Source of the DNA: Sphingomonas hengshuiensis
GTDB taxonomy: Bacteria; Pseudomonadota; Alphaproteobacteria; Sphingomonadales; Sphingomonadaceae
Direction: 5' to 3'
DNA length: 63,299 nucleotides
NCBI GenBank assembly: GCA_003240755.1
Contig: QFNF01000025.1
Span: forward strand, 1 to 63,299
The notes beneath the pieces are model-generated. The model worked only from the letters and a program-made list of their open reading frames with translations. It had not been told where the DNA came from and searched no databases. The position numbers and the translations under genes were made by a program. Shown in pieces: positions 24,298-33,347 of the stretch; the stretch's first letter is position 1, and every line of letters begins with the position of its first letter.

Positions 24298-25602
24298 TCA
24301 GTTGTTGCCGACCGCCGGGGTCGAGGCGGTGACGCGGGGGTTGTCGACATAGAAGGTCCAGAAGCTGGCGATCTCGGCGCGCGGGCCGGTCGTCACCTTG
24401 GCAAAGGCCGCCTTGGCCTCGGCCGACTGGTTGGCACGGGCATGGGCGATGCCGATGCGGGTATTGGCCTCGTCGGCGTCGATGCCGCCCTTCTGCAGTG
24501 CGAGGTTGAACAGTTCGACCGCCTTCGCATTGTTGCCGGTCGCCAGATAGACATTGCCCGCCGCCAGCGCGGCGCGGCCATTGGCACCGGCCTTCGCCCG
24601 GGTTTCCAGCGCAGCGACTGACCCGTCGTTCCTGATCTGGGTCTGGGCGGTGGTCTTGAGCTGGTTGAAGACGGTCGCCGACGCGGGGATCTTGCCCGCG
24701 GCGCGGCCCTCGTCGATCACCGCGACGGTTTCATAGGGCAGGCCGATGTCCTGCGTCGTCTGGACATAGTCGCGATAATCGTTCTGGTCGGCGAGCGACT
24801 TGGTATCGCGCATCAGCCGCAGCACGTCGACGCGCGCCTGGTTGCCGAGCGTCGCGCCGCGATTGTCGGCACGGTCGCGGAACAGCGCCAGCACGGTGCG
24901 CCAGTTCGCCTGGGTCGGATATTCGGCCAGCTTGCGGCGCGCCCACTGACCCGCTTCGACCGGGCGGTTCGAGCGGTAGAGCTGCGAGATGGCGACGTCG
25001 TACCAGTTGGCGGGCACCGGCTGGCCCGATGCCTTGCGCGCGGCCATGACCTTGTCGAGGCTGGCAAGGCCCTGATCGACCTGGCCCTTCTGGATCGCGA
25101 TGCTGGCGAGACGCAGGTCGAGATCGGGTTCGGCATAGCCGGCCTGCTTCGCGCGTTCGAAATTCTGCAGCGCGACATCGGTCTGCTTGGTATCGAGCGC
25201 GAGGACGCCGCGATTATAGTACAGCCCGCCGCGTTCCTCCGCCTTCAGCTTCGGGCTGGCGAGCAGTTCGTCGATCGCGGCGGCGAGCGCCGGACGGTCG
25301 TTCTTCCCCTGCGCGGCCGAAACCTTGAGCTGGGCGAGGAAATACGCCTCGTCCTGGTTGCCGGCGGTCATCGCGGCCTGCATCGCGGCGATCTGCTGAT
25401 CCGCCGTGGCGAAGTCCTTCGCCTTGATCGCGGCATCGGCGGCGAGGGCGGCGGTGCGGAATGCCTCGCCGACCTGGATCTGCGGCGCGGCGGGCGCGGC
25501 CTCTTCCTTCTTCCGGCGCTGGGCGTCGGCCGGCGGGGCGACGACCAGGGTTGCACCCAGGCCGATAAGGGCGGCGCGGGCAGCCTTGGAAACGAACGTC
25601 AT
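24298..25602 (-). CDS. Secreted tetratricopeptide-repeat protein
   Basis: 434 residues with a signal peptide (MTFVSKAARAALIGLGATLVVAPPADAQ). The mature part is helical, with TPR-like pairs: NRGVLALDTKQTDVALQNFERAKQAGY, LRLASIAIQKGQVDQGLASLDKVMAAR, AAGNVYLATGNNAKAVELFNLALQKGG and NTRIGIAHARANQSAEAKAAF. It is probably periplasmic or outer-membrane associated and a protein-interaction scaffold. Function unknown. It has its own terminator, and the neighbouring genes do not indicate a pathway. Confidence 0.82.
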   Translation of the reverse strand: MTFVSKAARAALIGLGATLVVAPPADAQRRKKEEAAPAAPQIQVGEAFRTAALAADAAIKAKDFATADQQIAAMQAAMTAGNQDEAYFLAQLKVSAAQGKNDRPALAAAIDELLASPKLKAEERGGLYYNRGVLALDTKQTDVALQNFERAKQAGYAEPDLDLRLASIAIQKGQVDQGLASLDKVMAARKASGQPVPANWYDVAISQLYRSNRPVEAGQWARRKLAEYPTQANWRTVLALFRDRADNRGATLGNQARVDVLRLMRDTKSLADQNDYRDYVQTTQDIGLPYETVAVIDEGRAAGKIPASATVFNQLKTTAQTQIRNDGSVAALETRAKAGANGRAALAAGNVYLATGNNAKAVELFNLALQKGGIDADEANTRIGIAHARANQSAEAKAAFAKVTTGPRAEIASFWTFYVDNPRVTASTPAVGNN

Positions 25603-25787
25603 GCCGTGATCTCTCCCGAAAACTGGTGCTGGACTTGAGCGCCCGGCAGGCGCGGCCCATCTAGGTCCTACCGCGTTGCCGCACAAGACGAGCGCGCGTA
25701 ACGTTGCGTTGCCGGACGACGGGTGAACGCGCGTTGAACGCATCGGCTCCCTTTGACGCTGCGATGGCGGGGCGATAGGCGGGCGCG

Positions 25788-26537
25788 ATGATCGCGATCC
25801 TTTCCCCCGCCAAGACGCTCGATTACGACAGCGCCCTGCCCGCCCTGAGCGCCAGCGCGCCGCGCTTTGGCGAGCAGACCGGGCAGATCGCCCGCGCGGC
25901 GGCGCGGCTGGGGGCGCCGAAGCTGGCCAGCCTGATGCGGATCTCGCCCCGGCTGGCGCAGTTGAATGCGCAGCGGTATCGCGATTTCGCCGATGCGCCG
26001 GAGCGCCCGGCGCTGTGGGCATTCGCGGGCGACGTGTATGCCGGGTTCGAGGTGAAGTCGCTGCAGGCACCGGCGTTCGACTTCGCGCAGGCGCATGTCC
26101 GCATCCTGTCGGGGCTGTACGGGCTGCTCCGGCCGCTCGATGCGATCCGGCCCTATCGGCTGGAGATGGGGACGCGCTGGGCGCCGGGGCGGGCGAAGGA
26201 CCTGTACGCGTTCTGGGAGGACCGGATCGCGGCGTTGCTGGCACAGGATGTCGCCGACAGCGGCTCGGCCGTCGTGCTGAACCTCGCCAGCCAGGAATAT
26301 TGGCAGGCCGTGGCGGGCAAGCTGCCCGATGGCATCCGGGTGATCGAGGTCGATTTCCGCGAGGACGGGCCGGACGGGCCGCGCTTCGTCAGCTTCCATG
26401 CGAAGCGTGCCCGGGGAATGATGGCGCGGTGGATGTGCGAACATCGCGTGACCGGGGTCGAGGCGATGCAGGGGTTCGACAGCGACGGCTATCGCTTCGT
26501 CGGCGCCGAGGAAGACCGCTGGACGTTCGTCCGGTAG
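25788..26537 (+). CDS. yaaA: Peroxide stress protein YaaA (DUF328)
   Basis: 249 residues. Full-length similarity to YaaA: MIAILSPAKTLDYDS, FGEQTGQIARAAARLGAPKLASLMRIS, YAGFEVKSLQAPAFDFAQAHVRILSGLYGLLRPLDAI, MGTRWAP and VLNLASQEYWQAV. In Escherichia coli YaaA is part of the OxyR regulon and limits free iron during peroxide stress. The start ATG at 25788 is the first residue of the conserved family N terminus. No OxyR-type gene lies nearby. Confidence 0.93.
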   Translation: MIAILSPAKTLDYDSALPALSASAPRFGEQTGQIARAAARLGAPKLASLMRISPRLAQLNAQRYRDFADAPERPALWAFAGDVYAGFEVKSLQAPAFDFAQAHVRILSGLYGLLRPLDAIRPYRLEMGTRWAPGRAKDLYAFWEDRIAALLAQDVADSGSAVVLNLASQEYWQAVAGKLPDGIRVIEVDFREDGPDGPRFVSFHAKRARGMMARWMCEHRVTGVEAMQGFDSDGYRFVGAEEDRWTFVR

Positions 26538-26567
26538 CAGCCCCGGCCGTCCGCTCCGCCCGGCGGG

Positions 26568-26783
26568 TCAGGAACCGCCGTGGCTGCCGTCCTGCCGCGG
26601 CATCCGTGCGGCGACGACGATCGCGGCGCTCGACAACAGGATCGCCGAGACGAGCGCGCCGATCGACAGCAGGCCGACCGGCGTGACGTCGACCCGCGCC
26701 TTCAGCCGCAGCCTGCGCCCGGCGCGCAGCATCAGCGCGGCGTGCTGGGACGCGGGCGGGCGGACGGGCGGTTCGGGCTCCAT
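26568..26783 (-). CDS. Small single-pass membrane protein, unknown
   Basis: 71 residues with one strong hydrophobic helix (about 38-60: LLSIGALVSAILLSSAAIVVAA) after a basic stretch (LRAGRRLRLKARV), and a short hydrophilic tail. The basic side should face the cytoplasm. Not recognised as a named family. It lies between yaaA and pckA in 330 otherwise non-coding bases. Codon use is like the neighbours, which supports a real gene, but confidence is moderate because of its size. Confidence 0.5.
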   Translation of the reverse strand: MEPEPPVRPPASQHAALMLRAGRRLRLKARVDVTPVGLLSIGALVSAILLSSAAIVVAARMPRQDGSHGGS

Positions 26784-26827
26784 GGGGCGGTAACGCCGGA
26801 CGGGGGGACAAGGCTCCGATGGAAATG

Positions 26828-26854
26828 GCGCCCCCGCTGACGTGGCGGGGGCGC
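26828..26854 (-). terminator. Possible terminator after pckA
   Basis: Inverted repeat GCGCCCCCGC (26828-26837) and GCGGGGGCGC (26845-26854) with a 7-base loop. On the minus strand it is followed by CATTTCC rather than a clean T-run, so it is a weak intrinsic terminator at best. It lies 14 bases beyond the pckA stop. Confidence 0.45.
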
Positions 26855-26868
26855 TCCTCTCCTACCCC

Positions 26869-28476
26869 TCAGGCCGGTTCGCGCGTCCGTGGCGCGGCGT
26901 CGCGGACGCCGGCGTCGACCGCATCGGCGAACTGCGCGAAATTCTGGTTGAACAACTCGACCAGCCGGGCGGCGGTGCGGTCATAGGCGGCGCCATCGGC
27001 CCAGGTGCCGCGCGGATCGAGGATCGCCGGATCGACACCCGGCACCGCGACCGGTACCTCGAACCCGAAATTGGGATCGGTACGGAATGCGGCATCGGCC
27101 AGCGACCCGTCCAATGCGGCGGCGAGCAGCGCGCGCGTCGCCCGGATCGGCATGCGGCGCCCCTCGCCATATCGGCCGCCGGTCCAGCCGGTGTTGACCA
27201 GCCAGCAGGCGACATTGCCCCTGGCGATGCGCTCCTTCAGCAGATTGCCATAGACCGAGGGGTGGCGCGGCATGAACGGCGCGCCGAAACAGGTGGAGAA
27301 GACCGGTTCCGGCTCGGTCACGCCGATCTCGGTCCCGGCGACCTTCGAGGTATAGCCCGACAGGAAATGGTACATCGCCTGGTCGGGGGTCAGGCGCGCG
27401 ATCGGCGGCAGGATGCCGAACGCGTCGGCGGTCAGCATCACCACGTTGCGCGGCACCGGCCCCATATTGTCGGCCGAGGCATTGGGGATGAAGTCGATCG
27501 GATAGGCGGCGCGCGAATTTTCGGCGAGGCTGGGATCGTCGAGGTCGAGGGCGCGGGTATCCGGGTCCATCACCACGTTTTCGAGCACGGTGCCGAAGCG
27601 CTTCGTCGTGGCGAAGATTTCCGGCTCGGCCTCCGCCGACAGGCGGATCATCTTGGCATAGCAGCCGCCTTCGAAATTGAAGACCGCGGTGTCGGACCAG
27701 CCATGTTCGTCGTCGCCGATCAGCGTACGGCTGGCATCGGCGCTGAGCGTCGTCTTGCCGGTGCCCGACAGGCCGAAGAACACCGCGGTATCGCCGTCCG
27801 GCCCGATATTGGCCGAACAGTGCATCGGCATCGTGCCCGTCTCGGGCAGCAGGAAGTTGAGCAGGCCGAATACCGACTTCTTCATCTCGCCGGCATAGTG
27901 CGTGCCGCCGATCAGGATCAGCTTTTCGGTCAGGCTGACGGCGATCACCGTCTCGCTGCGGCAGCCGTGGCGGGCGGGATCGGCGCGGAAGTCGGGCAGG
28001 TCGATGATCGTGAAGTCGGGAACGAAGCCCGCCAGATCGCCCTCCTCCGGCCGCACCAGCATCGTGCGGATGAACAGGTTGTGCCACGCCAGCGTGTTGA
28101 CCACGCGCACCTTCACCCGGTGTTCGGGCTGCGACCCGCCGAACAGGTCCTGTACGAACAATGTCGGTACGCCCGCCAGTTCGGCGAGGAAATCGGCCTT
28201 GAGCGCAGCGAAATGCTCCGGGGTCATCGCGCGGTTGGTCTTGCCCCACCACACGGTGTCCTCGGTCACGGCGTCGCGGACCATGAACTTGTCCTGCGGG
28301 CTGCGCCCCGTGTGGCGGCCGGTGGTGACGACCAGCGGGCCGTCCTTGGCCAGCAGCCCCTCGCCGCGGGCGACCGCCGCCTCGACCAGTTGCGGCGTGC
28401 GCAGGTTCCAGTGCACCTCGGCACCGGTTTCGATGCCCATCGCCGAGAGGTCATGTCCGGGCGTCACGATCGCCAT
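26869..28476 (-). CDS. pckA: Phosphoenolpyruvate carboxykinase (ATP)
   Basis: 535 residues. Hallmarks of ATP-dependent PEPCK are present: [29 protein letters not shown], the P-loop [26 protein letters not shown] and [11 protein letters not shown]. The enzyme turns oxaloacetate into phosphoenolpyruvate with ATP in gluconeogenesis. It is divergent from chvI across 310 bases. pckA beside chvI-chvG is a conserved arrangement in alphaproteobacteria, and ChvI is known to affect central carbon genes in some of them. Confidence 0.97.
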   Translation of the reverse strand: MAIVTPGHDLSAMGIETGAEVHWNLRTPQLVEAAVARGEGLLAKDGPLVVTTGRHTGRSPQDKFMVRDAVTEDTVWWGKTNRAMTPEHFAALKADFLAELAGVPTLFVQDLFGGSQPEHRVKVRVVNTLAWHNLFIRTMLVRPEEGDLAGFVPDFTIIDLPDFRADPARHGCRSETVIAVSLTEKLILIGGTHYAGEMKKSVFGLLNFLLPETGTMPMHCSANIGPDGDTAVFFGLSGTGKTTLSADASRTLIGDDEHGWSDTAVFNFEGGCYAKMIRLSAEAEPEIFATTKRFGTVLENVVMDPDTRALDLDDPSLAENSRAAYPIDFIPNASADNMGPVPRNVVMLTADAFGILPPIARLTPDQAMYHFLSGYTSKVAGTEIGVTEPEPVFSTCFGAPFMPRHPSVYGNLLKERIARGNVACWLVNTGWTGGRYGEGRRMPIRATRALLAAALDGSLADAAFRTDPNFGFEVPVAVPGVDPAILDPRGTWADGAAYDRTAARLVELFNQNFAQFADAVDAGVRDAAPRTREPA

Positions 28477-28786
28477 TGCCGCTATTCTCCCTGCATCCGA
28501 GTCGCCGGCGGTTCGCGACCGGCGTGCTTGTCGACGATGTACGGGTCCGCCGGGCGGCCGTCAAACATGTTAAACAGCGTCGGCGACGCATGGTTTCGCC
28601 CGTACGATCAACGGCTTGGACACTGAATTATATGATGATTTGCGGGGAGGGTCGGGTCCGCCCCCCTCGCCGATCCGGGACGGCGGGCGGCGGCGGGCGC
28701 GGCGCGGCCGCGACTTGGGCACAGGGCATTGAGCGGCGGCGTCCTTTCCCGTAACCGTCGCGGGTGATGCACACGGATTTCCGCCC
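28477..28786. other. Divergent intergenic region between pckA and chvI
   Basis: About 310 bases without a convincing gene. It must hold the divergent promoters. An AT-rich patch containing GAATTATATGATG lies near 28626-28638 within otherwise G+C-rich DNA, and AACATGTTAA at about 28564-28573 is near-palindromic. I see no clear terminator or known riboswitch. Confidence 0.5.
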
Positions 28787-29497
28787 ATGACCGCGACGAT
28801 CGCGCTGGTCGATGACGACCGCAACATCCTGACGTCGGTATCGATCGCGCTGCAGACCGAAGGGTTCGTGACGCGGGTCTATTCGGACGGCGAAGTGGCG
28901 CTGAAGGCCTTTGCCGAGAATCCGCCCGACCTGGCGGTGCTCGACATCAAGATGCCGCGGATGGACGGGCTGGAGCTGCTGCGGCGCCTGCGCGAGAAGA
29001 GCCGGTTGCCGGTGATCTTCCTGACCAGCAAGGACGACGAGCTGGACGAGGCGCTGGGCCTCGCGATGGGCGCCGACGACTATATCGCCAAGCCGTTTTC
29101 GCAGCGGCTGCTGATCGCGCGCATCCGCGCCATCCTGCGCCGCGCCGAACCGGCGCAGGCGGGCGAGCCGGGCAGTCCCGACGCCGGCGGCCAGGCGGTG
29201 CTGGAGCGCGGGCGGCTGGCGATGGACCCGGCGCGGCACAAGGTGACGTGGAACGGCGAGAACGTCACGCTGACCGTCACCGAGTTCCTGATCCTCGAAA
29301 CGCTTGCCCAGCGCCCCGGCATCGTCAAGACGCGCAACCAGTTGATGGACGCCGCCTATCAGGACGACATCTATGTCGACGACCGCACGATCGACAGCCA
29401 TATCAAGCGGCTGCGGCGGAAATTCCGGCAGGTCGACCGGGATTTCGACGCGATCGAGACGCTGTATGGCGCCGGTTATCGGTTCGCCGACGATTAG
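28787..29497 (+). CDS. chvI: Response regulator ChvI (OmpR/PhoB type)
   Basis: 236 residues. The receiver domain has the acidic pair in LVDDDRNI, the phospho-acceptor Asp in [13 protein letters not shown], and the conserved Thr/Lys in FLTSKDD and AKPFSQ. A winged-helix DNA-binding domain (about 135-232) has [16 protein letters not shown] and [17 protein letters not shown]. The sequence [16 protein letters not shown] and the neighbours identify ChvI of the ChvG/ChvI acid- and envelope-responsive system. The ChvG sensor follows after a palindromic repeat. Confidence 0.95.
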   Translation: MTATIALVDDDRNILTSVSIALQTEGFVTRVYSDGEVALKAFAENPPDLAVLDIKMPRMDGLELLRRLREKSRLPVIFLTSKDDELDEALGLAMGADDYIAKPFSQRLLIARIRAILRRAEPAQAGEPGSPDAGGQAVLERGRLAMDPARHKVTWNGENVTLTVTEFLILETLAQRPGIVKTRNQLMDAAYQDDIYVDDRTIDSHIKRLRRKFRQVDRDFDAIETLYGAGYRFADD

Positions 29498-29518
29498 CAG
29501 TCGGATGATACCGAACCC

Positions 29519-29635
29519 AACCGTTCGTGCTGAGTAGGGGCTGAGCTTGTCGAAGACCCGTATCGAAGCATTGGTGGCCACGGTCCTTCGATACGCCATT
29601 TCGACAAGCTCAATGGCTACTCAGGACGAACGGTT
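29519..29635. repeat. Large imperfect inverted repeat between chvI and chvG
   Basis: The left arm (AACCGTTCGT, then CTGAG, GAGCTTGTCGAA and TATCGAA) is mirrored by the right arm (TTCGATA, TTCGACAAGCTC, CTCAG, ACGAACGGTT). The element spans about 117 bases and carries the TTCGACAAGCTC motif often seen in sphingomonad intergenic repeats. It could fold into a long hairpin on the chvI-chvG transcript and lower chvG expression. Confidence 0.75.
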
Positions 29636-29664
29636 TGCTTGCCTTTGGCGCGCGGGAGTATTTG

Positions 29665-31236
29665 ATGCCCCCCGATGACACCCCCGAAGACCTGCCCGCC
29701 GACGAAGGCGCGCTGTCGCTGCGCTGGTCGGGCCGGGTGTCGCTGACGCCGCGCATCCTGTTCGTGAACATCTTCGCCCTTGCCCTGATGGCGGGCGGGT
29801 TCTTCTACCTCGACAGCTACCGCGCGCGGATCGTCGACGGACGGGTGGCGCAGGCCGAGCGCGAGGTGCGGCTGATCGCCGAGGCGCTGTCGCTGCTGCC
29901 GCCCGACGACCGGACCGACGAAATGGTCAATTTCGCGCGCAAGTCGGGCCTGCGGCTGCGCATCTACGACCGGCGCGGGCGGCTGGCCGCCGACAGCCGG
30001 GCGCTGGGGGTGCGCAATTTCCAGCTCCTCGATCCCGACAAGGACGGCTGGCAACAGGACGCCGCGCGCGCGCTGGACGCCGGGATCGACACGGTGGTCG
30101 GCAACGAACGCGATCCGCTGTACCGCGAACGCGCGCCGGGGCGCGGGCTGCGCTGGCCCGACGTGGTGACGGTGCGCACCACCGGCGGCACGGCGGCGAC
30201 GGTGTGGCGCGCGCCCGACCGCACCCCGGTCGTCACCGCCGCCGCGCCGCTGCCCGAGGACCGGGTGCTGATGGCGACGGTCAACGCGCGCGACATCACC
30301 CAGACGGTGCGCTCGGAGCGGTTCCGCCTGAGCCTCGTCCTCGGCGTCGCGGTGCTGTTGTCGGTGCTGCTGTCGCTGTTCCTCGCGCGGACCATCGTTC
30401 GGCCGATGCGGATGCTGGCCCGCGCGGCGATCCGGGTACGGCTGGGCCGCGCGCGCGAGGTCGTGGTCCCCCGCCTGCCCAGCCGGCGCGACGAGATCGG
30501 GATGCTCGCCCGCGCATTGTCCGACATGACCAGCACGCTGCGCAGCCGGATCGACGCGACCGAGGCGTTCGCCGCCGACGTGACGCACGAGCTGAAGAAC
30601 CCGCTCGCCTCGCTCCGATCGGCGGTCGATGGCCTCGGCGCGGTGCAGGACCCCGACCTGCGCGCACAGTTGCTGGCGATCGTCCAGGACGATGTGCACC
30701 GGCTCGACCGGCTCATCACCGATATCTCCGACGCGTCGCGGCTGGATGCGCAGCTCGCGCGGGCCAAGTTCGAGGCCGTCGATCTGGGCGCGCTGATCGC
30801 CGCGCTGGTCGGCTATCGCTGCGATCGCGGGATCGGACGGGGCATCACGCTGACGTTCGACCACGACGAACCGCTGGTGGTACATGGCGAGGGCGCCCGG
30901 CTGGAGCGGGTGTTCGCCAACCTGATCGACAACGCCGTGTCCTTTTCGCCGCCCGGCGGCACGGTGCGGATCGCCGGGACCAACGACGGCGATCTGGTCG
31001 AGATCGAGGTGATCGACGAAGGCCCCGGCGTGCCGCCCGAACAGCGCGAGGCGGTGTTCCGCCGGTTCCATTCGGTGCGCCCGGGCGACGAGGCGTTCGG
31101 GCGGCACTCCGGGCTCGGCCTTGCCATCGCACGGACCATCGTCGAAGGGCATGGCGGTATGATCGCCGCCGAATCACGCAGGGACCATCGCGAGGGCGCG
31201 CGCTTCGTCGTGCAACTGCCGGTGGCCGGCGCATGA
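29665..31236 (+). CDS. chvG: Sensor histidine kinase ChvG
   Basis: 523 residues from ATG 29665. Two membrane helices (about 32-52 and 228-250) flank a periplasmic sensor of about 180 residues. HAMP (IVRPMRMLARAAIRVRLGR), HisKA (FAADVTHELKNPLASLRSAVDGL) and HATPase domains follow, with intact N (FANLIDNAVSFSPPGG), G1 (DEGPGVP) and G2 (GLGLAIARTIVEGHGG) boxes. In other alphaproteobacteria ChvG senses acid or cell-envelope stress and is held off by ExoR. No exoR is seen here. The end overlaps hprK (ATGA). Confidence 0.93.
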   Translation: MPPDDTPEDLPADEGALSLRWSGRVSLTPRILFVNIFALALMAGGFFYLDSYRARIVDGRVAQAEREVRLIAEALSLLPPDDRTDEMVNFARKSGLRLRIYDRRGRLAADSRALGVRNFQLLDPDKDGWQQDAARALDAGIDTVVGNERDPLYRERAPGRGLRWPDVVTVRTTGGTAATVWRAPDRTPVVTAAAPLPEDRVLMATVNARDITQTVRSERFRLSLVLGVAVLLSVLLSLFLARTIVRPMRMLARAAIRVRLGRAREVVVPRLPSRRDEIGMLARALSDMTSTLRSRIDATEAFAADVTHELKNPLASLRSAVDGLGAVQDPDLRAQLLAIVQDDVHRLDRLITDISDASRLDAQLARAKFEAVDLGALIAALVGYRCDRGIGRGITLTFDHDEPLVVHGEGARLERVFANLIDNAVSFSPPGGTVRIAGTNDGDLVEIEVIDEGPGVPPEQREAVFRRFHSVRPGDEAFGRHSGLGLAIARTIVEGHGGMIAAESRRDHREGARFVVQLPVAGA

Positions 31237-31655
31237 GCGGCGAACCGCCGCCGACGGTCCATGCGTCCTGCGTCGCGATCGACGGGCGGGCGGTGCTGAT
31301 CGCCGGGCCGTCGGGGGCGGGCAAGTCCGACCTCGCGCTGCGGCTGATCGATGCCGGCGCGACGCTGGTGAGCGACGACTATACGGTGCTGACGCCGCAC
31401 GGCGGCGTGCTCCATGCCGCGCCGCCCGCGACCATCGCCGGGCGGATCGAGGTGCGGGGGCTGGGCATCATCGAACGGCCGTTCGTCCGCGACGTCGCGG
31501 TCGCGCTATGGGTCGAATCCGGCATCCCGGAACGCATGCCCGCGGTCATGACCCATGCCATCGCCGGCATTGCCCTGCCCGCCTATACGCTGGCATTGCT
31601 CGAAGCGTCGGCCCCGGCGCGCATCCACCTCATGCTCGACAGGATCGCACGATAA
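31233..31655 (+). CDS. hprK: Short HPr kinase/phosphorylase
   Basis: 140 residues, starting at the ATG overlapping the chvG stop. It contains the Walker A motif GPSGAGKSDLALRLI, LVSDDYTVL and the HprK signature region GRIEVRGLGIIERPF. As in other alphaproteobacteria it lacks the N-terminal domain of the Gram-positive enzyme and is only the catalytic core. It would phosphorylate HPr on the regulatory Ser; the partner HPr lies 1.3 kb downstream. rapZ starts within its stop codon (TAATG). Confidence 0.92.
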   Translation: MSGEPPPTVHASCVAIDGRAVLIAGPSGAGKSDLALRLIDAGATLVSDDYTVLTPHGGVLHAAPPATIAGRIEVRGLGIIERPFVRDVAVALWVESGIPERMPAVMTHAIAGIALPAYTLALLEASAPARIHLMLDRIAR

Positions 31656-32545
31656 TGCAGCATGCCAGCATTCTGCTCGTCACCGGCATGTCCGGCGCGG
31701 GGAAATCGACGGTGCTCAAGACGCTGGAGGACAGCGGCTGGGACATTGTCGACAACCTGCCGCTGCGCCTGCTCGGCAGCCTGATCGCCACCGGCCCGGA
31801 CGATGCCGACCGGCCGCTGGCGATCGGCATCGGCACGCGCACGCGCGGGTTCGATGCCGAACAGATCGTCGCCGCGATCCGCGCCCGCCCCGATTTCGGG
31901 GTCAGCGTCCTGTTCCTCGACAGCAGCCAGGCCGAGCTGGAGCGGCGGTACAACGAGACGCGGCGGCGCCATCCGCTGGCGCCGGACCGTACCGCCGCCG
32001 ACGGGATCGAAAGCGAGCGCGAGGTGCTGGAACCGTTGCGCGCCTTCGCCAACCGGCTGCTCGACACCACCAGCTTCTCGCGCAGCGACCTGGCGCAATG
32101 GACGCGGGAGACCTTTGCCGAACGCAGCAGCAGCGAACCGGTGCTGTCGGTCCTGTCGTTCGGGTTCGCGCGCGGCGTGCCGCGCAACGCCGACATCGTG
32201 CTGGACATGCGCTTCCTGCGCAATCCGCACTGGGACCCGGTGCTGCGGCCGGGCACCGGGCTGGACGCCGATGTCGCCGCCTATGTGCAGGCCGACCCCG
32301 CCTATGCCGCGGCGATCGCGTCGTTCGAGACGATGCTGCTGACGCTGCTGCCGCGATACCGGGCGGAGGGCAAATCCTATGTCACCATCGCGTTCGGCTG
32401 TACCGGCGGGCGCCACCGGTCGGTCCATGTCGCGGAGCGGATGGGGGCATGGTTGCGTGACAACGGATTTTCGCCCACGATACACCATCGCGATCTCGGC
32501 TCCGCGCCGCAGGATTCGCTCGAAGGCGCGAAACAGGCGCCATGA
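31655..32545 (+). CDS. rapZ: RNase adapter RapZ
   Basis: 296 residues. Signatures are the Walker A VTGMSGAGKSTVLKTLEDSGW, VDNLPLRLL, FLDSSQAELERRYNETRRRHPL, SFGFARGVPRNADIVLDMRFLRNPHW and the C-terminal TIAFGCTGGRHRSVHVAE. In enterobacteria RapZ controls GlmS through small RNAs and RNase E; in alphaproteobacteria its target is less clear, but linkage with PTS genes is conserved. It overlaps hprK by one base and the EIIA gene by four. Confidence 0.95.
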   Translation: MQHASILLVTGMSGAGKSTVLKTLEDSGWDIVDNLPLRLLGSLIATGPDDADRPLAIGIGTRTRGFDAEQIVAAIRARPDFGVSVLFLDSSQAELERRYNETRRRHPLAPDRTAADGIESEREVLEPLRAFANRLLDTTSFSRSDLAQWTRETFAERSSSEPVLSVLSFGFARGVPRNADIVLDMRFLRNPHWDPVLRPGTGLDADVAAYVQADPAYAAAIASFETMLLTLLPRYRAEGKSYVTIAFGCTGGRHRSVHVAERMGAWLRDNGFSPTIHHRDLGSAPQDSLEGAKQAP

Positions 32546-32976
32546 CGGATGTGGGAACGACGACGCACATGATCGGCCTGGTATTGGTGACGCACGGACG
32601 TCTTGCCGAGGAGTTCGTCGTGGCGATGGAACATGTCGTCGGCCCGCAGGAGCGGATCGGGACGGTGTGCATCGGTCCCGAGGACGACATGGAGGAACGC
32701 CGCGCCGACATCGCCCGGGCGATCGCCGCGGTCGATACCGGACAGGGCGTGATCGTGCTGACCGACCTGTTCGGCGGCACGCCCAGCAACCTCGCCATCT
32801 CGCTGATGGAAACCGGCCGGGTGGAGGTGATCGCGGGCATCAACCTGCCGATGCTGATCCGGCTGGGCGGCGCGCGCAAGGCGATGAAGGTCGCCGAGGC
32901 GGTGGCGGCAGCGCGCGAGGCGGGGCGCAAATATATCTCGGTCGCGTCCGAAGTGCTGGGCGAGGCGGCGGCATGA
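32542..32976 (+). CDS. PTS sugar transporter subunit IIA, mannose-type
   Basis: 144 residues. The EIIA-Man fold is marked by GLVLVTHGRLAEEFV with the phosphorylatable His (THG, about residue 18), VLTDLFGGTPSNLA and GINLPMLIRL. No EIIB or EIIC is present, so it is part of a regulatory rather than a transport phosphorelay, as is typical of alphaproteobacteria. Start overlaps rapZ and end overlaps the HPr gene. Confidence 0.93.
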   Translation: MTDVGTTTHMIGLVLVTHGRLAEEFVVAMEHVVGPQERIGTVCIGPEDDMEERRADIARAIAAVDTGQGVIVLTDLFGGTPSNLAISLMETGRVEVIAGINLPMLIRLGGARKAMKVAEAVAAAREAGRKYISVASEVLGEAAA

Positions 32977-33242
32977 CCGTTACCCGTACCGTCCAGATCA
33001 CCAACCGCCGCGGGCTGCACGCGCGCGCGTCGGCCAAGTTCGTGACGATGGCCGCCGCGCAGCCGATCGAGGTCAATGTCGAGAAGGACGGATCGCGCGT
33101 CACCGGCACGTCGATCATGGGGCTGATGATGCTGGGCGCCGCCAAGGGCGACCATATCACGATCAGCGCGAGCGGCGACGGGGCCGAGGCGGTGGTCGGG
33201 CAACTGGCGCAACTGGTCGAGGATCGCTTCGGCGAGGATTGA
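32973..33242 (+). CDS. Phosphocarrier protein HPr
   Basis: 89 residues. The active-site His is in RRGLHARASAKFV and the regulatory Ser region reads GTSIMGLMMLGAAKGD, both intact, so phosphorylation by both EI (His) and HprK (Ser) is possible. The enzyme I gene (ptsP or ptsI) is not visible in the window. It completes a compact ChvI-ChvG-HprK-RapZ-EIIA-HPr unit. Confidence 0.94.
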   Translation: MTVTRTVQITNRRGLHARASAKFVTMAAAQPIEVNVEKDGSRVTGTSIMGLMMLGAAKGDHITISASGDGAEAVVGQLAQLVEDRFGED

Positions 33243-33347
33243 GCGCGACCCGGCACCGGTCGTCGATCGGGCCTTGCCCGACACCCGCCGCGACACCGGA
33301 CCGCCATCTTGCGGCCCGGCGCGATCCGGCCGGCAGGCCTGTCCCCC

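Noticed and set aside
26842..28626. A long plus-strand open frame opposite pckA
   Set aside because: Product is Arg/His/Gln-rich without motifs; pckA on the other strand is unambiguous.
29519..29635. CRISPR or insertion sequence
   Set aside because: Only one inverted element, no direct repeat-spacer array and no transposase gene.
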